Shown here one piece after another: positions 43,079-52,368 of a DNA stretch of 64,000 bases (position 1 is its first letter; each line of letters starts with the position of its first letter). A program made the position numbers and the translations under genes. Source of the DNA: Rathayibacter sp. VKM Ac-2754 (GTDB lineage: Bacteria; Actinomycetota; Actinomycetes; Actinomycetales; Microbacteriaceae); the NCBI RefSeq assembly GCF_009807095.1, contig NZ_WUCC01000004.1, forward strand, positions 124,001 through 188,000, read 5' to 3'. The notes under the pieces were generated by a model. It saw nothing but the letters and a program-made list of their open reading frames with translations. It had not been told where the DNA came from and did no database searches.

Positions 43079-43623
43079 AGCGCCGCCTCGAGCCCGGCGG
43101 GCAGCCACCGCACCGCGGCGACCGGAGCGGCGAGCAGGAGGGTCGCTCCCATCGCCACTCCGATCGCGAAGCTCGCGGTCACGCCGCGGCGTCTCGCCAC
43201 GACCACCGCGGCCGCCACCAGGACGAGCTGCACGATGCCGAAGACGACGAGCCCCGCGTCCTCCAGCATCACGCCGAGCGGCACGAAGTGCGCCGCGACG
43301 ACCGCGCCGACCCCGGCCGCGAACCAGCGCTTGCGCCCTCGCGCCGCGAGGATCGCGCAGGCGGCCCCGGCGAGGACGACCTCGGCCGCCACGAGCACGC
43401 CGAACCAGGCGTAGCGCCCCTCGAGCGCGGAGGGCGTGCCCCACACCCGCCAGACGAGGAGCCCGCCGCCCACCCCCGCGAGGACGCCGATCCCGCTGCC
43501 GACCCCGAGCGGCACCTGTGCCCGCTTCGGCGGCGACTCCTGGGCCCAGCCGAGCCACACGCAGGTCATCAGCCCGAACCAGGCCATGAGGAAGAGCCCG
43601 TCTCGCAGGTACTCGGTCGTCAT
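43075..43623 (-). CDS. Multi-pass membrane protein of unknown function
   Basis: A 182-residue protein with six probable helices (about 10-28, 38-58, 70-92, 100-118, 122-140 and 150-170). It contains no charged motif that would identify a transporter. The stop is shared, antisense, with the stop of the DinB gene. It diverges from the lipoprotein gene at 43692. Confidence 0.6.
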   Translation of the reverse strand: MTTEYLRDGLFLMAWFGLMTCVWLGWAQESPPKRAQVPLGVGSGIGVLAGVGGGLLVWRVWGTPSALEGRYAWFGVLVAAEVVLAGAACAILAARGRKRWFAAGVGAVVAAHFVPLGVMLEDAGLVVFGIVQLVLVAAAVVVARRRGVTASFAIGVAMGATLLLAAPVAAVRWLPAGLEAAL

Positions 43624-43691
43624 CCGTCATCCCCCCGATGCGCGGGGCGACGATGCCCCCGCTCCGAGGGTAGGCGCCTAGGCTGACGCGC

Positions 43692-44183
43692 ATGCGGGGG
43701 CGTGCGGTGATCCTGGCCGGGGTGTGCGGAGTCGGACTGGCGATGCTCGGCTGCGCGCGCGCCGAGTCGCCCGCGCGGCCGACTCCGCCGGCGACGTTCG
43801 GCGCGCTGGAGCCCGCTCCCGAGGGGGCCGTCTACCGCTCCTTCTACCGGGGTGCCGTGAAGGCGTACATGGAGAGCCGTGCGCGCTGGCTCGAGGACGG
43901 GACGGGGTTCGAACTGACCATCACCGGCAGCGGGAACTGCCCCACGGTTCCGGCGGCGCTCGAGGTGCTCGCCGCCGACCACGTGCGCATCGAGACGGAG
44001 CTGCTGCAGTGGTCGGGCGGCGGTGGCTGTCAGGAGGACGCCGCGCACTGGAGCTTCGTGTTCGACACCCCGAGCGGCATCGACCCCGAGGTACCCGTCC
44101 GCGTGGACATCGTGCTCGAGCGGGGGACGGCCACCGAGGAGCTCGAGCCGGTCGCGGCGCGGCGCGAACGCCTGCTCAAGTGA
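43692..44183 (+). CDS. Small lipoprotein
   Basis: A 163-residue protein with a lipoprotein signal (lipobox AMLGC, Cys near residue 21) and a Pro-rich linker. The globular part has two cysteines (SGNCPTVPAA and GGCQEDAAHW) that may form a disulfide. No family is recognised. It is followed by a hairpin and stands alone. Confidence 0.6.
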   Translation: MRGRAVILAGVCGVGLAMLGCARAESPARPTPPATFGALEPAPEGAVYRSFYRGAVKAYMESRARWLEDGTGFELTITGSGNCPTVPAALEVLAADHVRIETELLQWSGGGGCQEDAAHWSFVFDTPSGIDPEVPVRVDIVLERGTATEELEPVAARRERLLK

Positions 44184-44192
44184 GGCCGAGAC

Positions 44193-44217
44193 GCCGGATT
44201 CCTCGCGGAATCCGCCG
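44193..44217. terminator. Hairpin between the lipoprotein and AraC genes
   Basis: GGATTCC and GGAATCC arms with a TCGC loop, extended by a few more pairs. It lies between convergent genes, about 10 bases after the lipoprotein stop. Confidence 0.55.
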
Positions 44218-44245
44218 CTGAGCCTTAGTTGCGAGGCTCGGCCGG

Positions 44246-45199
44246 CTACGAGTCGAGCGTCGTGCTCGGCCGCTCGCCGAACCGGTGCGCGTACGAGGCC
44301 GAGAAGCGGCCGAGGTGCGCGAATCCCCAGCGCCGCGCGACCTCCGAGACGGTGACCGCCCCGGGATCGCCGGCGCGCAGCTCCTTGCGCACGGCGTCGA
44401 GGCGGATGCGGCGCAGGTAGTCGACCGCGGTGAAGCCGAACTCGCGGCGGAACTCGCTCTGCAGGGTGCGCAGGCTCACGCCCGCCTGCTCGGCGATCGT
44501 CTCGGTGCGCAGCGGCAGGTGCGCGTTCGCGTACATGTACTCGACGGCCTGGCGCAGGCGCCCGCTCCGCGGCACGAGCAGGTCGCTGGGCGCGCCGAGC
44601 GCCTCGTGCGGGAAGGCGTCGAGGAGCGCGACCGCGACGGTGCGGTTCGCCTCCTGGCGCAGCAGAGCGGAGCTGTCGGCGTCGTAGATGACGCGGGCGA
44701 CCGTCGCGACCGTGGCCGACCACCGGCGCAGGACCTCGCCCTCGGGGCGCGCGGTGGTGTCGAAGAGCAGGGGACCGCCTCCGGTGCCCTCGACCTCGTC
44801 GGCGAGGCTCTCGAGGTAGGCGCCGTCGAAGTGGATCAGGTTCTGGCGGTAGTCGTGCACCTCGAAGGCACTGGGGCGGTCGTTCGCGAACATCGCCGGC
44901 CGCCCGTAGAGCATCTGCATCGGGTCGCCATCGAGATCGGTGGCGCCCTCGCCTGCGGTGAGCCAGGCGACGACGTACTCGCCCTCGGTCTGGATCCGGC
45001 CCTTCACCGAGCCGGCGAAGTGGCTGCCGCGCAGAGTGACGTCGGCATCGCCGACCGAGGTGTAGCGGTACGAGAAGTCGGCGCTCGGCTCGACGGTGAA
45101 GCGGTGGCCGTTGTAGACGTCCTCGAAGAGGGCGCGCGCCTCATCGATGTCCCGCCCGCCGATCTCGGAGCGGATGACCCCGCCGCTCTCCTCGTCCAT
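44246..45199 (-). CDS. AraC-family regulator
   Basis: The 317-residue protein has a C-terminal AraC DNA-binding domain with two helix-turn-helix units: LRTETIAEQAGVSLRTLQSEF (about 238-258), then VTVSEVARRWGFAHLGRFSASYAHRFGERPS (about 283-313). The N-terminal 200 residues resemble the cupin-like sensor of ring-hydroxylation regulators (AraC-binding-like domain 14 type). No target operon is obvious next to it. Confidence 0.85.
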   Translation of the reverse strand: MDEESGGVIRSEIGGRDIDEARALFEDVYNGHRFTVEPSADFSYRYTSVGDADVTLRGSHFAGSVKGRIQTEGEYVVAWLTAGEGATDLDGDPMQMLYGRPAMFANDRPSAFEVHDYRQNLIHFDGAYLESLADEVEGTGGGPLLFDTTARPEGEVLRRWSATVATVARVIYDADSSALLRQEANRTVAVALLDAFPHEALGAPSDLLVPRSGRLRQAVEYMYANAHLPLRTETIAEQAGVSLRTLQSEFRREFGFTAVDYLRRIRLDAVRKELRAGDPGAVTVSEVARRWGFAHLGRFSASYAHRFGERPSTTLDS

Positions 45200-45257
45200 C
45201 GCCGATCAGGCTCCCACGCCAAGGGGCGCGAGGTCGATGGGCCGGAGCGGGAATTCG

Positions 45258-45644
45258 TTAAGCGGATAAACCATCCAGGGGCGTGCGCGGCCCGAACGCC
45301 CGGGTCATGGCGTGCACGGTCGCGCCGCGGAACTCGGACAGCAGCACGAGGGTGTGCCGCGCGCCCGTCTCGACGGCGAGCGAGAAGGTGGCGCCGCCGC
45401 CGGAGGAGGTGTCCCACCAGCCGAGCACGTCGCGGGCGCGGAAGCTCATCGTCGAACCGACCTGGCTGAGCACCAACCGGCCGTCGCCGACGCGCGCACC
45501 GTCACTGACGCGCAGACCTCCGGTGACGCCTCCGCGGGTCGTCGAGCACTCGAAGCCCGCGGCGTCGTGGTCGTCTCCGCCGAGCTGCAGGAAGTCGGGG
45601 GCCCACGGGCCCTCGCTCCGCTGCCGTTCCTCCGTGCGCGTCAT
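45258..45644 (-). CDS. Hypothetical protein, 128 residues
   Basis: A soluble protein beginning MTRTEERQRSEGPWAPDFLQLGGDD. It has a Gly-rich middle and several beta-strand-like segments (GRLVLSQVGSTMSFRARDVLGWW, RHTLVLLSEFRG). I do not recognise it. It sits 55 bases upstream of the DUF7882-like gene's end and 58 bases before the AraC start, all on the same strand. Codon use is normal for the window. Confidence 0.5.
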   Translation of the reverse strand: MTRTEERQRSEGPWAPDFLQLGGDDHDAAGFECSTTRGGVTGGLRVSDGARVGDGRLVLSQVGSTMSFRARDVLGWWDTSSGGGATFSLAVETGARHTLVLLSEFRGATVHAMTRAFGPRTPLDGLSA

Positions 45645-45699
45645 GGTGTCCCCCTCCGACTCGCCGGCCTCCCGATGACGTGCACCGGGAGGATCGCGG

Positions 45700-46035
45700 T
45701 CACGCGGCCGTCGTGAGTCCGGCGCTCGCCGGCTGCTGCGCGGGCTCGGGCAGGATGCGCAGTCCGCGGCCGCTGTTGGCCTCGTCCATCAGCGCGCGGA
45801 CCCACTCGGGGTTGATCGCCGGCATGCGGCTGCCGTTGAACGAGAACTGCAGCGGAATGGACGGGTGGAGCCAGATCGTCTGGCGACCCGTGCCGTGCGC
45901 GCTCGAGGCGTCGAGCTGGAAGGCGAAGGCCTCGTTGCGACGGAACTTGTTGACCATGACGATCTGCAGGTGCGCGAGAGCGCGGTCGTCGATGTCGTGC
46001 GAGGTGGCAGGAGTGCCGTAGAGGAGTGCGCCCAT
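45700..46035 (-). CDS. DUF7882-like small protein typical of Microbacteriaceae
   Basis: The 111-residue protein begins MGALLYGTPATSHDIDDRALAHLQIVMVNKFRRNEAF. The opening MGxLxYG and the following DDRxLAHLxxVxxxKxRRxExF pattern are typical of a short protein family found in many copies in Microbacteriaceae. It is sometimes mislabelled as an ATP-dependent DNA ligase. TIWLHPSIPLQFSFNG in the middle is also a family pattern. The function is unknown. The 237 bases upstream of it hold no gene. Confidence 0.7.
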   Translation of the reverse strand: MGALLYGTPATSHDIDDRALAHLQIVMVNKFRRNEAFAFQLDASSAHGTGRQTIWLHPSIPLQFSFNGSRMPAINPEWVRALMDEANSGRGLRILPEPAQQPASAGLTTAA

Positions 46036-46272
46036 GTGCGGAGCCGCCGATCTGTGCTGGCGCCGCGGGGGTGGTCTGCCGCGGCTGGTCGAGGAGCGCC
46101 GGCGGATGCCGGTCGGAAGTCTGAGGGAGTCGGCCTTGCCGACAGCGGGGAGTGCCCGGGCGACGATGCGTCGGAGCGGGATGGTCGTCCGGCCCTGGGG
46201 AGAACGTATGCTCCCCAGCTCGGGGGTCGACGAGTGCTATCCGGTTTGCGAAGGCGGCTGAAGGGAGGCTGA

Positions 46273-47253
46273 GTGGCGGGCGAGGATGGACGGATGGGAG
46301 AGACCGCCGACTGGTACCGCCGCGCCGCCGTCGAGCTGGCGCAGACCTCGGAGCTGCAGGTGCAGTGGGCGCTCTCGATCGCCGCCGACGACGCGACGAT
46401 CGCGCTGATCGACGAGCTGCCGCGCGCGCACCGGCAGCCGTCGCTCGTCTTCTCGGTGGCGAGGCTGCTCGGGGCGCCGGCCTCGCCGGACATCGTCGAG
46501 TGGCTGCGGGAGGCGTGGCCGCGCGTCGCGCCGGTCGCGGCCGAGCGGCTCACCCAGACGAACGAGGCGCTGCGGTGCGCGCCGCTCGTCGCCGCGCTCG
46601 AGCGCCTCACCGCGCCCGACGAGCCGGTCGCGCTGATCGAGGTGGGCGCCTCCGCCGGGCTGTGCCTCGCGCCGGAGCGGTACTCCTACGCGTTCTCGGC
46701 GGAGGGGGTCGAGACGCGGCTGGGGCGCGGCGGGCCGCTGCTGCGCTGCGAGGTGACGGGCGGAGGCGCTCCGACGCGCCTCCCGAACGTCGCCTGGCGC
46801 CGCGGAGTGGATCTGCGGCCGCTCGACGTGCGCTCGGCGGAGGACCGCGCGTGGCTGGAGGCGCTGCTGCCGCCGGACCGGCCCGAGCGGACAGCGCGCC
46901 TGCAGGAGGCCATCGGGGTGCTGCGGGAGGATCCTCCCGAGATCGTCGCGGGCGACGCTGCGGACGCGCTGCCGCGCCTGCTCGACGCGGTGCCGCGCGG
47001 GCTGCGGGCGGTCGTGGTGTCGCTCGGGACGCTCGTCTACCTGCCGCGCGCCGCGCGCGAGCGGGTGCTGGCGGCGGTCGACGCGGGCGGGGCGAGCCTC
47101 GTCACGCTCGAGGCCGAGGGGCTGCTGCCGCAGGTCGCGGCCGCGCGGGCAGGCTTGTCGGCGCCGGCCCCGACTCCGTTCGTGCTCGCCGCCGACGGCG
47201 TGCCGCTCGCCTGCGCCACCCCGCACGGCGGTGCGCTCTCCTGGCTGACGTGA
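46273..47253 (+). CDS. DUF2332 family protein
   Basis: A 326-residue cytoplasmic protein. Family signs are the opening WYRRAAVELAQTSELQVQWALSIAADD, the LIEVGASAGLCLAPERYSY stretch (about 120-138) that resembles a SAM-binding GxSxG loop, and VVVSLGTLVYLPRAARERV (about 245-262). It may be a methyltransferase-like fold, but no function is known. The GTG start follows a GGGAGG site; an ATG at 46294 is the alternative. Confidence 0.8.
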   Translation: MAGEDGRMGETADWYRRAAVELAQTSELQVQWALSIAADDATIALIDELPRAHRQPSLVFSVARLLGAPASPDIVEWLREAWPRVAPVAAERLTQTNEALRCAPLVAALERLTAPDEPVALIEVGASAGLCLAPERYSYAFSAEGVETRLGRGGPLLRCEVTGGGAPTRLPNVAWRRGVDLRPLDVRSAEDRAWLEALLPPDRPERTARLQEAIGVLREDPPEIVAGDAADALPRLLDAVPRGLRAVVVSLGTLVYLPRAARERVLAAVDAGGASLVTLEAEGLLPQVAAARAGLSAPAPTPFVLAADGVPLACATPHGGALSWLT

Positions 47254-47286
47254 CGCCCCCGGTCTTGCACCCCGGCGATCCCTCAG

Positions 47287-47320
47287 AAGTTGCGGTAGTC
47301 GCGGTCGACTACCGCAACTT
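47287..47320. repeat. Short hairpin element A1
   Basis: Perfect 15-base arms (AAGTTGCGGTAGTCG and complement) around a four-base loop. It lies between the convergent ends of the DUF2332 gene and the lipoprotein gene. Related hairpins are at 61462, 63060 and 63234. It may act as a terminator here. Confidence 0.8.
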
Positions 47321-47371
47321 TCGAGTAGTCGAGGCCGCCGGACGTGATCGCGGCAGGAGCCGGGCGCGCGG

Positions 47372-48031
47372 CTACAGCGCGTCGACGAAGAGCTGGGTCG
47401 CCTGCGGGACGTAGGACGCGTTCGTCGACGGGTCCCAGCCGACCAGCGCGATCACGTCGCCGCCGACGCGCGCGGTGATCCCGACGAGCGTGAACGGCGC
47501 ACCGCCGACGTCGCCGGTGACCGTCCAGCCGAGCGCGTCGTCGGTGCCCGTGAGCGTCGGCTGCGTCTGCTCTACCGTCGTCTGCACCGGCACGCCCTGC
47601 ATCGCGAACAGCTCGGAGCCGTCGGCGCAGCGCTCGAGCGCGTCCTCGGCGTCGCCCACCAGGGCGGAGGCGGTGTCGGCGTCGCCGGTGCTCGCCACCA
47701 CCGAGGTCATCGAGCGGTCGGTGCTGGTGCCGTAGGTGACGGCGGAGTCGCCGAGCGTGTCGTCCGTGTCCCAGCCGGCACCGAACGGCGCCAGGCACGA
47801 GGCGTCCGAGACGGTGAGCCCTGGGTAGATCGACTCGAGCATCGCGGCGGTGCTCGCGTACTGGTCCGGGACGAACTGGATGTCGTCGAAGATCGTGGTG
47901 AGCTCGGCGGCGGTGTGCTGCGGCAGCGCCTCCGACGTGGGCTCCGGCTCGGCGGCCGTGCAGCCGGTGAGCGCCAGCAGCATCGCCCCCGCGAGTGCCG
48001 CCCCTGCGCGCGTCGTCGTCGTCCTCGTCAT
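47372..48031 (-). CDS. Lipoprotein of unknown function
   Basis: The 219-residue protein has a lipoprotein signal (Thr-rich start, lipobox LALTGC, Cys near 22) and an acidic linker. Two cysteines (SDASCLAPFG and LERCADG) could pair. The central segment with YASTAAMLESIYPGLTV and the VVASTGDADTASALVGDAEDALERC helix suggest a sensor-like alpha/beta fold. The family is not recognised. The start at MTRTTTT was chosen because it gives a normal signal peptide. Confidence 0.6.
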   Translation of the reverse strand: MTRTTTTRAGAALAGAMLLALTGCTAAEPEPTSEALPQHTAAELTTIFDDIQFVPDQYASTAAMLESIYPGLTVSDASCLAPFGAGWDTDDTLGDSAVTYGTSTDRSMTSVVASTGDADTASALVGDAEDALERCADGSELFAMQGVPVQTTVEQTQPTLTGTDDALGWTVTGDVGGAPFTLVGITARVGGDVIALVGWDPSTNASYVPQATQLFVDAL

Positions 48032-48181
48032 GTCGTCCCCCTCCGCCCCGCGGCGCCTCGCCGCGAGCCGATCGAGGCTAGCAGGGCCGGGAGCGTGCAC
48101 GACCGAGGTCAGGAGGCGCCGTCGGCCCCGATCCGGACCCGTCGAGCACTCCCGACCTCGGTTCTGCACGCCGAGCGCCCG

Positions 48182-49936
48182 TCACACCTCCGTGTGACCG
48201 AGCTCCGCCCCCGCGAGCAGCCGGATCTCCGGCTCCGCGATCGACTCGAGCTCGAGCACGACGACCTCGTTGCGGCCCGCGCGGGTCACCGGCGCCGGCA
48301 CGATGAGCGTCCGCTGCGGTCCGCGGCGCCAGTACCGGCCGAGCAGGAAGCCGTTCACCCAGACGAGTCCCTTGCCCCAGTGCAGCGTGTCGACGTAGAG
48401 GTCGGCGGGCTCGTCGAGCTCGAACGCTCCGGAGGCGAGCCCCGGGCCCGCGGCGAAGGCGGAGGCGGTGGCCGCGATCTCGGGCACGCACTCGAGCGCG
48501 AGCGGCCGGGCCGTCCAGCCCGTGAGCTCGACGCCGTCGAGCTGCACGCCGCCGATCAGACCCTTGTGCTCGCCGATCCGCGTGCCGTAGTTCACCCGGC
48601 CCTGGTTCTCGACCAGGATCGCGAGCGCGCCGTGCCCGCGCGGCAGCGTCAGGGCGCGCTCGTGGTCGTCGCGGGCGAGCACGCCGACCGGGGCGCCGTC
48701 GAGCAGCACCCAGGCGCGGTCGCGCACCTCCTCGCCGACGACGAGGCGGGTCGGCCCTGAGCCCCCGGACAGCGTCGTCTGGAACAGCACGAACCCGTCG
48801 TCGTGGTCGAGCTCGTCGAAGCTCGCCATCCCCTCGAGGCGCGCGGCGGGCCCGAAGGCCGCGTCGAGCTCGAGCAGCGGCGGCCCCGGCACGAGCGGGG
48901 CGACCAGCGCGGGCGCGGGCGCCTTCGCGGCGGGCACCTCGGCCGGCACGGGCGCATAGCGCGCGATGACCTCGCGGAACGCCCAGAACTTGGCCGTCGG
49001 GTCGCCGCCCTCGTCCAGCGGTGCGTCGTAGTCGTAGCTCGTCGTGATCGCGGCGTAGCGGCCCTTGTCGTTGGCGCCGCTGGTGAGGCCGAAGTTGGTG
49101 CCTCCGTGGAACATGTAGACGTTCACCGAGCCGCCCACCGCGAGCAGTGCGTCGAGCTCGCGGGCGGAGGCGGCCGCGTCGGTCGTGTGGTGCTGCGTGC
49201 CCCAGTCGTCGAACCAGCCGCACCAGAACTCCATGCACATCAGCGGACCGGTCGGCTGGAACTCGCGGAGGGTCGCGAGGCGCTCGGGGGTGCGCGATCC
49301 GAACGAGCCGGTCAGGTGCAGACCCGGGAGGCTGCCGTCGGCGAGCATCTGCGGCGTCGGCTGGTCGATGGTCGTCAGCGGCACGGTGATGCCGGCGTCG
49401 CGCGTCACACGGACCAGCTCGGCGAGGTACTCCTTGTCGGAGCCGTAGGCCCCGTACTCGTTCTCGATCTGGACCAGCACGACCGGCCCGCCCACGTCGA
49501 TCTGCCGCGGCGCGACGATCGCGTAGACCCGGCGGAGGTACTCGCTGACGGCCGCGAGGTAGTGCGGCTCCGAGCGGCGGACGCCCACCTCGGGGTCGCG
49601 GAACAGCCATGCGGGGAGTCCGCCGTTGTCCCACTCGGCGCAGATGTACGGGCCGGGACGCACGACGGCGTGCATGCCCTCGGCGGCGACGAGGTCGAGG
49701 AACCGGCCGAGGTCGAGCCCGTCGTCGGCGCGCCAGGCGCCGCGCTGCGGCTCGTGCGCGTTCCAGGCGACGTAGGTCTCGATGGTGTTGAGCCCCATCA
49801 GGCGCGCCTTGTGGATGCGGTCGGCCCAGAGGTCCGGGTGGATGCGGAAGTAGTGCAGCGCCCCCGAGAGGATCCGGTGCGGGCGGCCGTCGAGCTCGAA
49901 ATCGGTGGTGCCGATGGCGAAGCGGGAGGTGGTCAT
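48182..49936 (-). CDS. Family 35 beta-galactosidase
   Basis: A 584-residue GH35 enzyme. The barrel (about 10-330) has the acid/base Glu160 in VLVQIENEYG and the nucleophile Glu236 in LMCMEFWCGW. The Gly-rich opening FELDGRPHRILSGALHYFRI is typical. Two jelly-roll domains follow (about 390-580). No signal peptide is present, so it removes terminal beta-galactosyl residues inside the cell. It is the last gene of the operon that includes importer 3, and a hairpin separates it from the binding-protein gene. Confidence 0.9.
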   Translation of the reverse strand: MTTSRFAIGTTDFELDGRPHRILSGALHYFRIHPDLWADRIHKARLMGLNTIETYVAWNAHEPQRGAWRADDGLDLGRFLDLVAAEGMHAVVRPGPYICAEWDNGGLPAWLFRDPEVGVRRSEPHYLAAVSEYLRRVYAIVAPRQIDVGGPVVLVQIENEYGAYGSDKEYLAELVRVTRDAGITVPLTTIDQPTPQMLADGSLPGLHLTGSFGSRTPERLATLREFQPTGPLMCMEFWCGWFDDWGTQHHTTDAAASARELDALLAVGGSVNVYMFHGGTNFGLTSGANDKGRYAAITTSYDYDAPLDEGGDPTAKFWAFREVIARYAPVPAEVPAAKAPAPALVAPLVPGPPLLELDAAFGPAARLEGMASFDELDHDDGFVLFQTTLSGGSGPTRLVVGEEVRDRAWVLLDGAPVGVLARDDHERALTLPRGHGALAILVENQGRVNYGTRIGEHKGLIGGVQLDGVELTGWTARPLALECVPEIAATASAFAAGPGLASGAFELDEPADLYVDTLHWGKGLVWVNGFLLGRYWRRGPQRTLIVPAPVTRAGRNEVVVLELESIAEPEIRLLAGAELGHTEV

Positions 49937-49991
49937 GCGGGATCCCCCTCAGGATCGGAAGCGCCCGGCGAAGCAGGGCGGTGGGAACTGG

Positions 49992-50025
49992 ACGAGGCCG
50001 GCCGGAGTGATCCGACCGGCCTCGT
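49992..50025. terminator. Hairpin between the binding-protein and GH35 genes
   Basis: ACGAGGCCGG and its complement form the outer stem, with CGGA/TCCG inside, one mismatch and a four-base loop. It lies 13 bases after the binding-protein stop and 55 bases before the GH35 start. Inside the operon it could lower GH35 expression or stabilise the upstream message. Confidence 0.65.
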
Positions 50026-50037
50026 GCGCCGCGCGAG

Positions 50038-51387
50038 CTACTCGGAGACCGTGAAGCCCTGAGCGTTGCCGTACTCGACGAGCTGGCTCTGCCAGGCCGT
50101 GAGGCCGTCGTCGAGGCTGGTCTTGTTGGCGTAGGCCTGGCCGACCGTATCGCCGAACACGCTGTTCGCGTAGACCTGGAAGGGCAGGTACGACCAGCCC
50201 GGGCGGACGTCCTCCGACGCCTGCGTCAGCACCTCGTTGATCTTCTGGCCGCCGAAGTACTCGGACTCGGCGCCGGTGAAGTCGGGGTCGCTCAGGTCGG
50301 CCGAGGTCGCCGGGAATCCGCCGCTCTCGAGGAACACGTCGACCGAGGCCTGGTCGCTGTTCAGCCAGCGCAGGAACGCGGCGGCCAGCGCCGGGTTCTC
50401 GCTCTGCTTCGTGACCGACTGGCCGCCTCCGCCGTTCTCGGCGCTGACGGCGGTGCCGTCGTAGGTCGGGATGGGCGCGACGGCCCAGTCGCCGCTGGCG
50501 TCGGGGACGCTGGACTCGAGCACGCCGGGCATCCACGCACCGGTGATCAGCGACGCGATCGAGCCGTCACCGAGGCCCTTGTACCACTCGTCGCCCCAGC
50601 CGGGGGTGTCGGAGAGGAGGCCGCCCTCGACGAGCTGGTTCCAGACTCCGGTCCACTTCTTCGTGCCCTCGTCCTCGAGGTTCACGGTGACGTCGGTGCC
50701 GTCGGTGGCGAACGGCTCGCCGCCCGCCTGCCAGATCATGCTGGTCGCGAAGCCGGCGTCGCCGGTGTCGGCGGTGATGTACTTCGACGGGTCGGCGGCG
50801 TGCAGCTTCTCGGCGGCGGCGACGTACTCGTCCCACGTGGCGGGGACCGCGATGCCGTACTGGTCGAAGACGGTCTTGTTGTAGAACAGCGCCATGGGGC
50901 CCGAGTCCTGCGGGAGGCCCACGAGCTTGCCGTCGATGTTGACGCTGCCCCAGGTGGAGGCGGAGTACTTGTCCTCGAGGTCGCCCATCCCGTACTGCGA
51001 GAGGTCGAGCAGCGAGTCCGACAGCGCGAACTGCGGCATGGCGTAGTACTCGATCTGGACGACGTCGGGGGCACCGGAGCCGGCCTTGAGCGCGTTCTCG
51101 AGCTTGGTGTACTCGTCCTTGTTGGTGCCGGCGTTGACGAGCTCGACGTCGACCTCCGGGTACGCCTCCTCGAACGCGGCGACCTGGGCCTCGGCGCTCG
51201 GCGTCCAGCTCCAGTAGGTGATCTTGCCGCCGGCCTCGAGGGCGGCGTCGAGGTCGGCCGCGGTGCCGGAGCCGGCTGCGGCACCGCCTCCGGAGTCGGA
51301 GGAGCAGGCGGCGAGCGAGCCGGCGGCGAGTGCCGCGGCCGCCACGACCGTCAGGGTCCGCCGGAGGGCGGAACGGGCGTTCTTCAT
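50038..51387 (-). CDS. Sugar-binding lipoprotein, importer 3
   Basis: A 449-residue family 1 solute-binding protein with a lipoprotein signal (lipobox LAAC, Cys near 28) and a Ser/Gly-rich linker. ITYWSWTPSAEAQVAAFEEAYPEV (about 55-78) is the first strand-helix pair. It follows the two permease genes on the same strand. With the neighbouring GH35 and the shared LacI operator, the likely ligand is a galacto-oligosaccharide. The start at MKNARSALRRT is the better of two close ATGs. Confidence 0.88.
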   Translation of the reverse strand: MKNARSALRRTLTVVAAAALAAGSLAACSSDSGGGAAAGSGTAADLDAALEAGGKITYWSWTPSAEAQVAAFEEAYPEVDVELVNAGTNKDEYTKLENALKAGSGAPDVVQIEYYAMPQFALSDSLLDLSQYGMGDLEDKYSASTWGSVNIDGKLVGLPQDSGPMALFYNKTVFDQYGIAVPATWDEYVAAAEKLHAADPSKYITADTGDAGFATSMIWQAGGEPFATDGTDVTVNLEDEGTKKWTGVWNQLVEGGLLSDTPGWGDEWYKGLGDGSIASLITGAWMPGVLESSVPDASGDWAVAPIPTYDGTAVSAENGGGGQSVTKQSENPALAAAFLRWLNSDQASVDVFLESGGFPATSADLSDPDFTGAESEYFGGQKINEVLTQASEDVRPGWSYLPFQVYANSVFGDTVGQAYANKTSLDDGLTAWQSQLVEYGNAQGFTVSE

Positions 51388-51459
51388 GGTGTTTCCCTTC
51401 ACTTCTTCGTGCTGTGGGGTGGTGCGGGGCAGGACGCTCCGACTCGGGGGAAGAGGGCC

Positions 51460-52368
51460 TCAGCCCTTGACGCTTCCGGCGCTCAGCCCGGACTGCCAGA
51501 AGCGCTGGAGTCCGAGGAAGGCGACGACGATGGGGATGATCGTGAGCAGCGAGCCCGTGATCACCAGGTTGTAGATCGGCTGCGCGCTGACACCGGTGGC
51601 CTGCGCGTTCCACTGGTTGAGCCCGACGGTCAGCGGGTACCAGGAGGGGTCGCTCAGCATGATCAGCGGCAGGAAGTAGTTGTTCCAGGTCGCGACGACC
51701 GAGAACAGCAGCACGGTCACGATGCCGGGGGCCAGCAGGCGGATCGAGATCGTGAAGAAGGTGCGGAACTCTCCCGCGCCGTCCATCCGCGCCGCCTCGA
51801 GCAGCTCGGTGGGCACCGACTCGACCGCGTACACCCAGACCAGGTACAGCCCGAAGGGGCTGATCAGACTGGGGATGATGATCGCCCACGGGGTGTTGGT
51901 GAGGCCGAGCTGGCTGAACATCAGGAACGTCGGGACGGCGAGCGCGGTGCCGGGGACGGCGATCGCGCCGAGCACGACGGCGAAGACCGCCTTGCGACCG
52001 GCGAAGCGGAACTTCGCGAGGCCGTAGCCGGCGAGCGTCGCGAGGAGCGTCGCTCCTCCGGCCCCGACCACGACGTAGAGCAGCGTGTTGCCGAGCCAGC
52101 GGAGGAAGATGCCGTCGCGGTAGCCGAGCGTCTCGGCGATGTTCTGGAAGAGGACGAAGTCGCCGTCGAACCAGAGCCCGAAGCTCGAGAACAGCCCGGC
52201 CTGGGTCTTCGTCGCGTTGATGACGAGCCAGGCGAGCGGCACGAGGCTGTAGAGGATGAACGCCGACATCAGCAGGGTGAAGGCGATCGACTTCCTCGGC
52301 TGGACCGAGGAGCCGCGGCGGGGCGTGCGCTTCGGGGCGGAGGTGCGGGGTGCGGTCGCGAGGGCCAT
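51460..52368 (-). CDS. Sugar ABC transporter permease (MalG type), importer 3
   Basis: The 302-residue permease has six helices and an EAA loop reading LLEAARMDGAGEFRTFFTISI (about 193-213). It ends GLSAGSVKG. Its ATG shares one base with the stop of the upstream permease. The lipoprotein gene follows 72 bases later, a less common order than lipoprotein first. Confidence 0.88.
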   Translation of the reverse strand: MALATAPRTSAPKRTPRRGSSVQPRKSIAFTLLMSAFILYSLVPLAWLVINATKTQAGLFSSFGLWFDGDFVLFQNIAETLGYRDGIFLRWLGNTLLYVVVGAGGATLLATLAGYGLAKFRFAGRKAVFAVVLGAIAVPGTALAVPTFLMFSQLGLTNTPWAIIIPSLISPFGLYLVWVYAVESVPTELLEAARMDGAGEFRTFFTISIRLLAPGIVTVLLFSVVATWNNYFLPLIMLSDPSWYPLTVGLNQWNAQATGVSAQPIYNLVITGSLLTIIPIVVAFLGLQRFWQSGLSAGSVKG

